From Halalkalibacter alkalisediminis (GTDB taxonomy: Bacteria > Bacillota > Bacilli > Bacillales > Bacillaceae_D), in NCBI RefSeq assembly GCF_028610705.1, contig NZ_JAQQWT010000004.1:113938-177937 (forward strand): a stretch of DNA of 64,000 nt. Direction: 5' to 3'. Position 1 is the first letter of the stretch. Each line of letters starts with the position of its first letter. The notes under the pieces were generated by a model. It was not told the DNA's origin. It saw only the letters and a program-made list of their open reading frames with translations, and did not search any database. The translations under genes and the position numbers were made by a program. Shown here in pieces: positions 50,531 to 59,841 of this stretch.

Positions 50531-51007
50531 TTGAATGCACACTTTTCACATCGTGATGAACACATCGATGACAATATGATAAAAATGGAAGTAAATCTTG
50601 ATGATATGTCACCTGAATGGCTCGGTTTCTTGCTTGATAAATTGTTAGCTAAAGGGGCCAACGATGTTTTCTATATTCCGATCTATATGAAAAAAAATCG
50701 TCCCGGAGTGTTGCTCCAATTACTATGCTCTTCAGAGAAGCTTAACGAAATAAAATCGATTATCTTTTCTGAGACGACCACACTGGGTATTCGTTATTCG
50801 CCCATTCATGTTCATCGTCTAGAGCGGCGGTTTCGTAAAATAGAAACACCTTGGGGGCCGGTTACGCTCAAAGAAGGCTTACATAATGGAGCCATTGTCC
50901 AGGCTGCCCCAGAGTACGACGATTGTAAACGCCTTGCAGAAAAAGCAAATATTCCTTTAAAGCATGTCTTTCAATTTGTTTGGAAGGAAATTCCTAATTA
51001 TTCTTAA
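50531..51007 (+). CDS. LarC2-like (DUF111 C-terminal) protein, orphan, 158 aa
   Basis: Corresponds to the C-terminal part of LarC, the CTP-dependent nickel cyclometallase that finishes the nickel-pincer cofactor. The tell-tale block is KMEVNLDDMSPEWLGFLLD, followed by FYIPIYMKKNRPGVLLQLLC and HRLERRFRKIETPWGPV. The start is TTG after AGGGGG. In Lactobacillus LarC is made from larC1 and larC2 by a frameshift; here no larC1, larB, larE or larA is nearby, and the upstream DNA is a coat-gene terminator. Either the partners are elsewhere or the protein has another use. Confidence 0.85.
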   Translation: MNAHFSHRDEHIDDNMIKMEVNLDDMSPEWLGFLLDKLLAKGANDVFYIPIYMKKNRPGVLLQLLCSSEKLNEIKSIIFSETTTLGIRYSPIHVHRLERRFRKIETPWGPVTLKEGLHNGAIVQAAPEYDDCKRLAEKANIPLKHVFQFVWKEIPNYS

Positions 51008-51084
51008 AGGGACTGACCGATGACGGCGCTAAGCACATTAGGATGTTTAGGAAAATCTTTTTGTCCGGCTCCATAGCCAACTTT

Positions 51085-51420
51085 CTCAGGCAGTCATCCC
51101 AAGCTTTGGACCAAAAATGCCGGTGATTCCTCCAGCAAAATCTAAAATGACATCCTCCTCGACCAATGGTGATCGCTTCGGTGTAAACGCTTGATGAACT
51201 TCATCTGAGATGGCATAAGTAAGACGAATACAGCCGAACTCATTTAACTTGTCGCCTTTTTAAGGCCACTTGCGATATAGCTCGGTAGCTAAGAAACCTG
51301 AGCTAAAAGAAAAAGCCAAAATGGGCCGATTTTCGAATAAGAAACTCAATAAACCCATCCAACCCAAACCGTTCCACCCTTACAAGATGACCCCCATCGT
51401 CGTTGAAAACATGGTAGCCA
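51085..51420 (-). pseudogene. Degenerate VanZ-family gene
   Basis: On the minus strand, GFIEFLIRKSAHFGFFF is followed by a stop, then after a frameshift by RLTYAISDEVHQAFTPKRS and DVILDFAGGITGIFGPKLG, ending at 51085. The RKSAHF and YAxSDExHQ ... D...G blocks are those of VanZ-like membrane proteins. At least one stop and one frameshift separate them, and the N-terminus is lost. Region 51008-51084 and 51421-51508 hold no other gene. Confidence 0.75.
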
Positions 51421-51508
51421 AGAAGGAATAAAATGATCTTTTCTATTCACAAAATTATATAGACTTAATCCATTTATGCACCAACATGAATGTTAAACAT
51501 ACAATAGA

Positions 51509-51543
51509 ACAAAAACCCGCAGAGCTATTAAGCCCTGCGGTTC
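51509..51543 (-). terminator. Terminator of the fbpBC operon
   Basis: CCGCAG-GCT / AGC-CTGCGG hairpin followed on the minus strand by GTTTTTG. Confidence 0.8.
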
Positions 51544-51548
51544 ATCTA

Positions 51549-52259
51549 TTACGAGTTCGCCCACATGAGCAAACTAGCACAACCTAAAATTTCTTCTGGA
51601 GGTCCAACACGGCTAATGACACCATTCTCTATAAAGACAATGCGATCAGCCAGAGCTTTGGCATCTTCTTGATCATGGGTGACAAAGATCGAGGTAATTC
51701 CAGTCTTTTTCAAGATCGATCTGAGTTCATCGCGAATTCTTACTTGGAGATTCGCATCGAGATTACTAAACGGTTCATCAAAAATAAGCAAGGAGGGTGC
51801 TGGAGCCAACGCTCTCGCCAGGGCAACACGCTGCTGCTGTCCACCGCTTAATTCAAATGGATACCGGTCTTTATATTCTGTTAAATTGATTAAGGAGAGC
51901 ATCTCATCTAATCGTTGTTGCTTTTGTCTGCGACTCATTTTTCTAAGCCCGTACTTAATATTGTTCGCGACTGTCATATGAGGAAACAGGGCATAATCTT
52001 GGAACACCATCCCTACTCCTCTTTTTTCTGGAGGCATAAAATGATGATCACTCATAATCGTTTTACCATTGATGGAAATCGAACCTCGGTTAGCTGTTTC
52101 AAGGCCAGCAAGCAAACGCAGAATCGTACTTTTCCCGCTACCGCTTTCACCAAGAATACAAACAATTTCACCCTGATCCATATTTAATGAGAAATCTTTA
52201 ATCGTTGGTTCAATTGCATTTTTATACCGGTATTGTAAATTTTCAATTTGTACAAACAT
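51549..52259 (-). CDS. fbpC: Iron(III) ABC transporter ATPase (FbpC-like), 236 aa
   Basis: ATPase of an iron(III) importer. Walker A GESGSGKST, signature LSGGQQQRVALARAL, Walker B LLIFDEPFSNLD, switch His in VTHDQEDAKALA. At 236 residues it is short for FbpC (usually about 350) and lacks the C-terminal regulatory TOBE domain. Its ATG overlaps the permease stop in TAATG. Confidence 0.9.
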   Translation of the reverse strand: MFVQIENLQYRYKNAIEPTIKDFSLNMDQGEIVCILGESGSGKSTILRLLAGLETANRGSISINGKTIMSDHHFMPPEKRGVGMVFQDYALFPHMTVANNIKYGLRKMSRRQKQQRLDEMLSLINLTEYKDRYPFELSGGQQQRVALARALAPAPSLLIFDEPFSNLDANLQVRIRDELRSILKKTGITSIFVTHDQEDAKALADRIVFIENGVISRVGPPEEILGCASLLMWANS

Positions 52260-53899
52260 TAGTTACTCTCCTTATCTAAGACTTTATGAAAGAAGAAAAT
52301 ACAAATTCCACTGATAACAATAATAATGATGGATGCTAAGGCAGCTTCATGTACTCGTTCATCATTCGCATATTTAAACGCTTGTGTCGCTAATGTTGAG
52401 AAATTAAAGGGCTGCAAGAACATCGTCAATGGCAATTCTTTTAATATATCAACAAAGACGAGGATGAACCCACTAAAAATAGCGCCTTTTAACATCGGAA
52501 TGTCTACCTTGAAGAACGTTTTAACAGTTGATTTTCCAAGTGTTCGTGATGCTTCTGTAAAGCTATTCCCCACCTTTTCAAAGCCTGACTCGATCGAATT
52601 AAACCCAATCGCCAAAAAGCGAATGATGTAAGCCGACACCAACATAACAAGACTGGTCCTTAACACATAAACCGAGTCAAAGCTAAACGCTGATGAAACC
52701 TTTAAGACAAAGTTATCGAGGATAAGAAATATACTGATTACGGCTATCGCAATCGCAGCACCAGGGATCGAATAGCCGAGCGTCGTAACTTTTGAAAAGG
52801 CCTTTGTGAATCGCCCTTGATGTAACCTAGTGTAATTTCCAATAATTAAAGAAATAAAGACAATTATAAGTGCAGCAATCGTCGCAACAAAAACTGAATT
52901 ATAAATTAATGTAAGAAATTCCTTGCTGATCACCTTTTCATAGGTCATCATAGCCCATTGAATTAACTGTAAGAAAGGAACAATAAAAGCGATTGTAAAA
53001 ATTCCAAAACAGTAAGCAAAAACTAGCCATTTCTTCATACCCGTTAATGGCTTAGGCTCAATAGGTCGAACCTTTGAGGTTGCATAGCTATAGCGCTTTC
53101 GGCCTCGGATTAACTTTTCTATGACTAAAATAAAAATGACAATAAACATTAAAGTCCCGGCAAGCTTTAACGCAGAATCGAGATCTTTCATTCCGTACCA
53201 AGTTCGAAAAATAGCTGTACTAAATGTTTGAATTCCAAAATAACTGACAACCCCATAATCATTTAAAACCTCTAATACGACCAACGTTACACTTCCAACG
53301 ATCGCAGCTCTTGAAATAGGGATGATGACACGAAAAAAGGTTTCAAAGGAGTTGTCTCCTAGTAGTTTTGCATTTTCCACAATAGAGGACGATTGATTTT
53401 GCAAAAAGCTTTTAGTAATCGTAAACACATAAGGAAACAAAAACAGCGTGAAAATAAAAATAGCTCCCTGTAAGGTCATAATATTGAAATAGCTCTGCTT
53501 AACCGAAATATCAAAGGAATTCCTTAAAGTCGTTTGAATGACCCCTGTATAGTTTAAAATCCCATGGTAAGCATAGGCGCCAATATACGGCGGAATCGCA
53601 AGTGGCAAGATCAATCCCCATTTTAAAAAGTTTCTGAGCGGGAATTTATACATCGTAATAAACCAAGCCAAGCTAACCCCAACGATTGTTGTTGCCAATC
53701 CGGTAAAAAGAATGATCACTAAAGAATTATAAATATAGTCTTTCAATAAATAGTCTTTGATGTGCTGCCAATTTTCATTCGGCTCCGTAAACAATTGAAA
53801 ACCTATTAAAAAGTTAGGAATTAAAATCATAGAAACGAAGATTAAACTTAGTATGGCCCACATATTTACTTGTTTTTTAGCTTGTTGGATAAGTCTCAT
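52259..53899 (-). CDS. fbpB: Iron(III) ABC transporter fused permease (FbpB-like), 546 aa
   Basis: About twelve membrane spans in two homologous halves, each with a permease loop: NAKLLGDNSFETFFRVIIPI in the first and EASRTLGKSTVKTFFKVDIPML in the second (shown in part: EASRTLGKSTVKTFFKVD). This doubled arrangement is typical of FbpB/AfuB iron transporters. Ribosome site AAGGTG. A Fur box lies 31-49 bases upstream, so it has its own iron-regulated promoter. Confidence 0.93.
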   Translation of the reverse strand: MRLIQQAKKQVNMWAILSLIFVSMILIPNFLIGFQLFTEPNENWQHIKDYLLKDYIYNSLVIILFTGLATTIVGVSLAWFITMYKFPLRNFLKWGLILPLAIPPYIGAYAYHGILNYTGVIQTTLRNSFDISVKQSYFNIMTLQGAIFIFTLFLFPYVFTITKSFLQNQSSSIVENAKLLGDNSFETFFRVIIPISRAAIVGSVTLVVLEVLNDYGVVSYFGIQTFSTAIFRTWYGMKDLDSALKLAGTLMFIVIFILVIEKLIRGRKRYSYATSKVRPIEPKPLTGMKKWLVFAYCFGIFTIAFIVPFLQLIQWAMMTYEKVISKEFLTLIYNSVFVATIAALIIVFISLIIGNYTRLHQGRFTKAFSKVTTLGYSIPGAAIAIAVISIFLILDNFVLKVSSAFSFDSVYVLRTSLVMLVSAYIIRFLAIGFNSIESGFEKVGNSFTEASRTLGKSTVKTFFKVDIPMLKGAIFSGFILVFVDILKELPLTMFLQPFNFSTLATQAFKYANDERVHEAALASIIIIVISGICIFFFHKVLDKESN

Positions 53900-53929
53900 G
53901 CTGACACACCTTATACTCGTTTCCTACAT

Positions 53930-53948
53930 TATAACGAAAATCATTCTC
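53930..53948. promoter_or_regulatory. Fur box upstream of fbpBC
   Basis: Matches 15 of 19 positions of the classic Fur consensus GATAATGATAATCATTATC, directly before the permease gene. Confidence 0.7.
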
Positions 53949-54031
53949 AAATGAAACAGAATCTCACTGAAAAGTCTAAACCATTTTCTTCATTTTCTAA
54001 AACTTTGTAAAACTTTTTTTCTATAACACAG

Positions 54032-54066
54032 AAAAGCCGTATTCTTTGTGAAAGAATACGGCACTT
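54032..54066 (-). terminator. Terminator of fbpA
   Basis: GCCGTATTCTTT / AAAGAATACGGC hairpin with a three-base loop, then TTTTCTG on the minus strand. It separates fbpA from fbpBC, so expression of the binding protein can be far higher. Confidence 0.9.
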
Positions 54067-54074
54067 TAAACCTT

Positions 54075-55184
54075 TTATTTCCAACCAGCTTGGTCAAATA
54101 ACTTAATCGCTTGTTGTTGGTTTTCTCCTAAAACAGATAATTCAATATCTTGTTCTTTGAATTCACCCCAAGATTTAAGAAGATCATTTGGTTCTACGTT
54201 TGGATTAGCAGGATACTCATTGTTTGCTGCAGAGTACGCACCTTGCGCTTCTTCACTAGATAAGAATTCCATAAGTTTGATCGCATTTTCTTTGTTCTGT
54301 GCATGCTTCGTTAATCCAACACCACTAATATTAATGTGAGTCCCAGTTGTTTCTTGGTTAGGGAAGAAAACGCCAACTGACTCGGCTACTTTAACTTCTT
54401 CTGCATCTTCAGAATTCATCATGTTACCAATATAGTACGTATTCATAATAGCCACATCGCCTTCTTCTGCAACAATGGCTTTTGCTTGGTCACGGTCATT
54501 TCCTTGAGGGTCTCTAGAGATATTATTTACAATCCCTTTTGCCCAGTCTAGTGCAGCTTCTTCTCCATTTAACTCAATAAATGAAGCAAGCAATGAAATA
54601 TTGTACATGTTGTTTGACTCTCGAACGGTTACGCGACCTTCCCAATCCGCTTCTGTTAACGCTTCGTACGTAGAAAGTTCTGATGGGTCAACACGGTCTT
54701 TTGCATAAACGATGACACGTGCTCGTTTCGTTAAACCAAACCACTCGTTATCAACATCACGTAATTTTTCAGGAATATTGGTTGTTAATACGTCACTTTC
54801 AACCGGTTGAAGTAATCCACTCTCACTTGCAACATAAAGGTTCCCAGCATCTGCTGTAATAAATAAGTCAGCCTCTGTGTTCTCCCCTTCAATATTCAAG
54901 CGCTCCATTAATTCGTCGCCTTTACCTTCTACAACGTTTACTTCAATACCCGTTTCTTCTGTAAATTTTTTATAAAGTTCTTGATCCGATTCATAGTGTC
55001 TGCTTGTATAAAGATTTACAACTCCAGCTTCTTCTGTTGCTTCTTCTGTAACTTCTTCATTCTCAGCTCCAACTTCTGTTTCTTCCGCTTCCTCAACTGT
55101 ATCATCGTTCGCACCGCAAGCAGTGACAACTGCTAATGATAGTACCATTAATGCGAACAACATTGCTTTAAACGCTCTACTCAT
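54075..55184 (-). CDS. fbpA: Iron(III)-binding lipoprotein (FbpA-like), 369 aa
   Basis: Extracellular Fe(III)-binding protein. Lipobox VTAC gives Cys23 as anchor, followed by a very acidic linker (about 24-55). The periplasmic-binding fold starts VVNLYTSRHYESDQELYKKF, and tyrosines that would chelate iron occur in IMNTYYIGNM. The start at 55184 follows GGGGG; 39 upstream in-frame codons contain Fur boxes and are not coding. Highly likely to bring iron to FbpBC. Confidence 0.93.
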   Translation of the reverse strand: MSRAFKAMLFALMVLSLAVVTACGANDDTVEEAEETEVGAENEEVTEEATEEAGVVNLYTSRHYESDQELYKKFTEETGIEVNVVEGKGDELMERLNIEGENTEADLFITADAGNLYVASESGLLQPVESDVLTTNIPEKLRDVDNEWFGLTKRARVIVYAKDRVDPSELSTYEALTEADWEGRVTVRESNNMYNISLLASFIELNGEEAALDWAKGIVNNISRDPQGNDRDQAKAIVAEEGDVAIMNTYYIGNMMNSEDAEEVKVAESVGVFFPNQETTGTHINISGVGLTKHAQNKENAIKLMEFLSSEEAQGAYSAANNEYPANPNVEPNDLLKSWGEFKEQDIELSVLGENQQQAIKLFDQAGWK

Positions 55185-55222
55185 TGAATAAACCCCCGAT
55201 ATGTATTTTTTTATAAGATAGC

Positions 55223-55287
55223 GGTAATGAAAATCATTATCATCATATCTCCCATTACAGATTCTAATGGAAGTGATAATCATTGTC
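55223..55287. promoter_or_regulatory. Two Fur boxes upstream of fbpA
   Basis: Box 1 at 55223-55241 matches 17 of 19 positions of the Fur consensus; box 2 at 55269-55287 matches 15 of 19. Centres are 46 bases apart. Predicts tight repression under iron-replete conditions. Confidence 0.85.
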
Positions 55288-55337
55288 AATGATATTCTCA
55301 AATTTTTTTAATTGTTTCATAAATCTTTTGTTCGGAT

Positions 55338-55388
55338 AAAAAAGACCTCCAGACATTTCTTTACTCCTTTGATGTCTGAAGGTGTCTA
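55338..55388 (-). terminator. Terminator of the UbiD gene
   Basis: ACCTTCAGACAT / ATGTCTGGAGGT stem with a 17-base loop, then CTTTTTT on the minus strand. Confidence 0.8.
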
Positions 55389-55411
55389 TTCAAGTGGTCA
55401 TTAAAATATTT

Positions 55412-57229
55412 TTATCCTTTCAACTCGCCCAAACTAGCTCCTTTTACAAAAAAACGCTCAACGTTCTTTTCAACAGTAGGATCAAGTACTAACGGCGGAG
55501 CGTGGTGCGTTTTAATGCGTGCGTCAATGATTAGATTGTCGCAGCCCCAATGCTTGTTCTCATAATAACTATTCACACCATGAATGTCATGAGAAGGATT
55601 GCTCCGCGTAAATGTCGCCCATAAAAAATTGCTAACGTTCTCACTCATGAAGGCACTGTTATCACATAGGATGATCATCGGACAAGTAGGCACTGGACCT
55701 TTTGCCTGAATCGCTTCACTTAATTCTTTCAGCTCCTGCTGCGCCAAAGCGTAGTCCTTATACTCAGACGTTTGAATGGCCACCACACCAGGCATCACCC
55801 ATTTCGCCTGAAACTCCTGCAACGCCTCGGGAACGTCTGTACACAAATCTCTTTTCTTCTCGCCATAAGCAGCGAAAACGACTTTGCTTCCAGTATTTAA
55901 CCCCGTTCCTGAGTAATCCAACGTATCAATCGTCGTATTCGTTTGAAAATGTAGGTCGCGGTGTAGGTCCATTCGTTCCAGAATGTACGTTAAAAAGTCT
56001 TCTTCTTTACGCGTATCTAGCGGCTTGTCCTCTTCTGCGGTAATAAATAAATATTTCGCTAAACTTAATTGACCCGTTCCTAAAATGCGGTTGGCAATGG
56101 TTAAAATTTCAGCTGGCTGTTTAACCGTTTGGTACGGGGTATAACGTTCGCTGCCAATCGCAAAAAGCAATGGATGAACCCCTGCCGCATCAACGGCGTG
56201 AACTTCTTTTACCCCAGGAACTTCTTGCTTGATCGCACTTCCTGTTATCTCATGAATTAAATCACCGAATGACGTATCCTCTTGCGGCGGACGTCCAACC
56301 ACGGTAAACGGCAGAATTGCATTCGTTCTCGCAAACACTTTGTGCACTTTCATTAATGGGAACTCATGCGTCAAGCTGTAGTAACCTAAATGATCCCCAA
56401 ACGGACCTTCTGGCTTCGTCTCACCCGGATGAATTTCTCCCGTTATCACAAAGTCAGCATCCTGGCTAACACAGAATCCATCTACATAGCTATAGCGAAA
56501 ACGTCGACCCGCAAGCAAGCCCGCAAATGTCATCTCGCTTAACCCTTCTGGCAATGGCATAACGGCTGATAACGTGTGAGCCGGTGGTCCTCCGATAAAA
56601 ATACTGACCTTTAGCGGTTCGCCTTTTTTCACGGCTTTATCTTGATGCACGCCAATGCCGCGATGGATTTGGTAGTGCAGTCCAACTTCCTGATCCTTTA
56701 CATATTCGTTTCCATCCAACTGAACGCGGTACATTCCTAGATTGGAGTTCATAATTCCTGGTTTTTCAGGATCTTCTGAATACACTTGCGGAAGCGTGAT
56801 AAACCCACCACCATCCATCGGCCAGTGCTTGATCGACGGGATATCAGATAGCTTGATTTCTTCCATCCCAGCTGGCAATCCGCTTTTTTTCGCAGGAAGG
56901 GCTGTCGTTGCGGTGAATCCTGTTTTTACATGCTTAATCGGATTTTTTAACGCTTTCATCGGATCATTCCGCAAAGCAATAATGTCTTGAACTGATTCCA
57001 TCGTATCCCGGAAAATAAACTTACTGCGCTCGACCGTTCCAAAAAGGTTGGAAACAGCCCGGTACTTCGACCCTTTAACATTCTCAAATAACAAAGCAGG
57101 TCCTTGCGCTTCATAGGCTTTCAAGTGAATCGATGCCATTTCAAGATACGGGTCCACCTCTTCTTTAATTCGCACCAAATGTCCGTTTTTTTCTAAATCA
57201 ACAATGCATTCTTCTAGATTTCGATACAT
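55412..57229 (-). CDS. UbiD-family decarboxylase, 605 aa
   Basis: Decarboxylase that needs prenylated FMN. Family blocks: GMYRVQLDGNEYVKDQEVGLH, FIGGPPAHTLSAVMPLP, GEIHPGETKPEGPFGDHLGY (catalytic Glu) and PFTVVGRPPQEDTSFGD. At 605 residues it is longer than UbiD (about 495) and fits the clade sometimes named menaquinone biosynthesis decarboxylase, as well as aromatic-acid decarboxylases. No UbiX partner is nearby. Monocistronic; the substrate is open. Confidence 0.9.
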   Translation of the reverse strand: MYRNLEECIVDLEKNGHLVRIKEEVDPYLEMASIHLKAYEAQGPALLFENVKGSKYRAVSNLFGTVERSKFIFRDTMESVQDIIALRNDPMKALKNPIKHVKTGFTATTALPAKKSGLPAGMEEIKLSDIPSIKHWPMDGGGFITLPQVYSEDPEKPGIMNSNLGMYRVQLDGNEYVKDQEVGLHYQIHRGIGVHQDKAVKKGEPLKVSIFIGGPPAHTLSAVMPLPEGLSEMTFAGLLAGRRFRYSYVDGFCVSQDADFVITGEIHPGETKPEGPFGDHLGYYSLTHEFPLMKVHKVFARTNAILPFTVVGRPPQEDTSFGDLIHEITGSAIKQEVPGVKEVHAVDAAGVHPLLFAIGSERYTPYQTVKQPAEILTIANRILGTGQLSLAKYLFITAEEDKPLDTRKEEDFLTYILERMDLHRDLHFQTNTTIDTLDYSGTGLNTGSKVVFAAYGEKKRDLCTDVPEALQEFQAKWVMPGVVAIQTSEYKDYALAQQELKELSEAIQAKGPVPTCPMIILCDNSAFMSENVSNFLWATFTRSNPSHDIHGVNSYYENKHWGCDNLIIDARIKTHHAPPLVLDPTVEKNVERFFVKGASLGELKG

Positions 57230-57530
57230 ATAGGAAATGCTCCAATCTTATCATTCTAGATTTATTTTATTATATCTTCGTCATTTATACAAAGAAATGC
57301 CTTGGGAATAAGCTGTCATTTGATTATTACAGTTGTATGGAAGTGCACAAGTTGCGTGGATAAATGCGCGATTATTCGACTCTATTGCGCGAAGTCATTC
57401 GATAATTGCACACTTACCTATTTGCCACCTCGCGCCTTTTTTATACAGTTGTATGTTTGTCCGTTGCAAAAAACCTGTTCTGTGCATTTTCTATTACCTA
57501 GATATTAATTTTCAATGAAGGAGAATAGAT
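57230..57530. other. Divergent intergenic region
   Basis: Holds the promoters of the UbiD gene (minus) and the glycosyltransferase (plus). An imperfect inverted repeat (GCGCGATTATTCGA and TCGATAATTGCAC) lies at about 57366-57412. No gene. Confidence 0.4.
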
Positions 57531-59684
57531 ATGCTTAAAAATGTCTCAATCATTATTCCCTTCCAAACTGACCATGGTCCGCGAGCAGCAGCATTTGAAT
57601 GGGTGAAAAACTATTATTCTAATGTCATTCCAGAAGCCGAGGTGGGTTTAGGAATAATGAATGAAAGCCATATGAATAAGGCGAAAGCTGTCAATCAGGC
57701 TGTAAAACAAGCAACAAGAGATATCTTAGTCATTGCGGACGCTGATGTCGTTTACGACCCTAAAATCATTGTTGAATCGATTAAATTATTAAAAAAAGCT
57801 GCCTGGGTGGTTCCCTTTACCGAACTATATGATGTATCTCAGGAAGATACTAAAAAGCTACTGACCGAAAAGCCTAAATGGCCTATCGGACTTAAGCCGA
57901 AAAATTGCCATAAGATAAAATGGTTATATGAAGGATTTGCTGGAAAATTAATTATTATTCCAAGGAAACACTTTGAAGCAGTAGGTGGGTTTGACGAACG
58001 GTTTATAGGATGGGGAGGAGAAGATGATGCTTTTTCACATGCAGTCAATACAATTTGCGGTGAATTTGTTAATTTAAAAGCTAAGATATTTCATTTATGG
58101 CACCCCCCTGCTTACTGGACTACTAATCCAAATGCCGATGCAAATAGTAAGCTACTAAATCGCTATATAGCTGCAAGTGGAAATAAGAAGGAAATGAATA
58201 AGCTCATTCAAGAGCGAGGAACCTCTTTAAAAGGGATCGAACCGACGAATCAAAAAGGGATCACCCCCATTGAAGAACAACGGATCCATTCAACTAGAAA
58301 GAAAACTTCATTGGATGACCTATTTAATTTCAGCACAGATCATAATAACCATTTAAAAGAGATGCTTAACTTAATTAAGGAACGTAATCAAGTACGATCG
58401 AAGTCAAATAAAAGGAACGAACCTAACCATTTAAATACGAACCTACCCAAAGGTAAAATCTGTTTTGCTCTCCTTGTTCATAAAGATCGGGATCTTATTA
58501 AACAATTAATTGATAATGTACGGTACTATTGTCCAAACAGTGCCATTGTCTTGTACAATGGCGGAGATGACCCAAATCTTTGTAAAGGCTTAGGGGTTCC
58601 TGTTTGTCCATCCAGTCGAAAATTAGAACGTGGATACACGACGATCTATTTTTTAGAAACAATGGAATGGATCGAACAAATGGGTATGGATTATGATTAC
58701 TTTATTAATGTTGACTCTGACGCTCTATTTTTCAGAAAAGGGTATGAAGAATTTTTACATGAGCAAATGAATGAGACAGATTACATGGCTGTGAAGCTTC
58801 GTATCCCTGAAGATGATTGGTATATTGGAAACGAACTGAAAAAGGACATCAAAAGATGGAGAAAGCTATTTTCCGTTACCCCTTTTTATGGAGTGTTCAA
58901 CGTTGGCCAAGTCATCACAAGACCACTCGTTAAAGCATTGCTTAATCCAGCCAGAAAAGAAAAATATAAAAAGGCTTTACTTGAAACTTCGAGCTTTGGC
59001 TCAGATGAAATCTTCTTCGTGAATGTGGCTAAGGAGCTGGGTTTCAGAATTAAAGCATACCCAAATGCTACGGATTCAACCATGATTCGATATCGACCAT
59101 ACTTTACTTTAGAAGAGATGATCAAGTGCCTTAACGACAGTAACGGCTGGTTATGTCATCCCATTCATTTAGATGGTAACGACCCTGTCAGAAGGTTCAT
59201 CAACAGTCTTGAAAGTGAACATTATATGCAACCGTACAAAGCGCCTGAGTTTCCTTGGTACGAGAACAACTCAACAAACTATTCACTGTCTTTACCAATT
59301 AAAAGTAGCTTTGGCAACTTAGAAACAATCGTCCGGTCTGGCAGTTCATTAACCCACTACTGGCAACAGACACCTAATCAACGTTGGACTAAGAGTGAAA
59401 CATTCGCTACTGGTGCTACGGGGGTACCTGTTTTTTATGAAAACTCCGCAGGACAGTTTGAGGTTGTAAGTAAGTTAAAAAAAGGTGGGATTGGATTATG
59501 GTGGAGAGATAACCACTCAATCGGACATCCTTGGAATGGACCATACGTCATTCTGAAGAAAAATGTTGAACCTATTTTGCTGACTCAGCAAAAAGGTGGT
59601 CAACACGTCCTCATTTGTAAATCTGGGGATAAAATCATTAGCTTAATGAACAGCAAAATGGCCTGGCCATCATCTCGTGAGTAG
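57531..59684 (+). CDS. Bifunctional glycosyltransferase with PLL-lectin-like tail, 717 aa
   Basis: Three parts. Residues 1-215: a GT-A glycosyltransferase with the nucleotide-sugar motif DAD at 70-72, and GGFDERFIGWGGEDDAFSHA at 152-171, the acceptor-site block of GT27/GT7-like enzymes. Residues 310-560: a second GT-A-like domain starting GKICFALLVHKDRDLIKQL with DSD in INVDSDALFF. Residues 570-715: repeats like those of PLL/PHL fucose-binding beta-propeller lectins, GNLETIVRSGSSLTHYWQ and GQFEVVSKL...GLWWRDN. No signal peptide, so it is presumably a cytoplasmic surface-polysaccharide enzyme. Good ribosome site AAGGAG. It has no polysaccharide genes beside it and may be acquired. Confidence 0.8.
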   Translation: MLKNVSIIIPFQTDHGPRAAAFEWVKNYYSNVIPEAEVGLGIMNESHMNKAKAVNQAVKQATRDILVIADADVVYDPKIIVESIKLLKKAAWVVPFTELYDVSQEDTKKLLTEKPKWPIGLKPKNCHKIKWLYEGFAGKLIIIPRKHFEAVGGFDERFIGWGGEDDAFSHAVNTICGEFVNLKAKIFHLWHPPAYWTTNPNADANSKLLNRYIAASGNKKEMNKLIQERGTSLKGIEPTNQKGITPIEEQRIHSTRKKTSLDDLFNFSTDHNNHLKEMLNLIKERNQVRSKSNKRNEPNHLNTNLPKGKICFALLVHKDRDLIKQLIDNVRYYCPNSAIVLYNGGDDPNLCKGLGVPVCPSSRKLERGYTTIYFLETMEWIEQMGMDYDYFINVDSDALFFRKGYEEFLHEQMNETDYMAVKLRIPEDDWYIGNELKKDIKRWRKLFSVTPFYGVFNVGQVITRPLVKALLNPARKEKYKKALLETSSFGSDEIFFVNVAKELGFRIKAYPNATDSTMIRYRPYFTLEEMIKCLNDSNGWLCHPIHLDGNDPVRRFINSLESEHYMQPYKAPEFPWYENNSTNYSLSLPIKSSFGNLETIVRSGSSLTHYWQQTPNQRWTKSETFATGATGVPVFYENSAGQFEVVSKLKKGGIGLWWRDNHSIGHPWNGPYVILKKNVEPILLTQQKGGQHVLICKSGDKIISLMNSKMAWPSSRE

Positions 59685-59712
59685 GAGATGATGGTTGTTT
59701 TATGTTTTTCTG
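59667..59712 (+). terminator. Terminator of the glycosyltransferase gene
   Basis: CCATCATCTC / GAGATGATGG stem with an eight-base loop that contains the stop codon, then TTGTTTTATGTTTTT. Confidence 0.9.
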
Positions 59713-59841
59713 TAAAAATGAGCAAAATATCACTCTGTTTGTGGTCCGTTTGTGATACCTTTTTAAATAATCTGAATTATTAAATTTTATGTATTCTGCT
59801 ATAATTTAAGAATATTCATATAATCCAAGGAGGATTAAACA

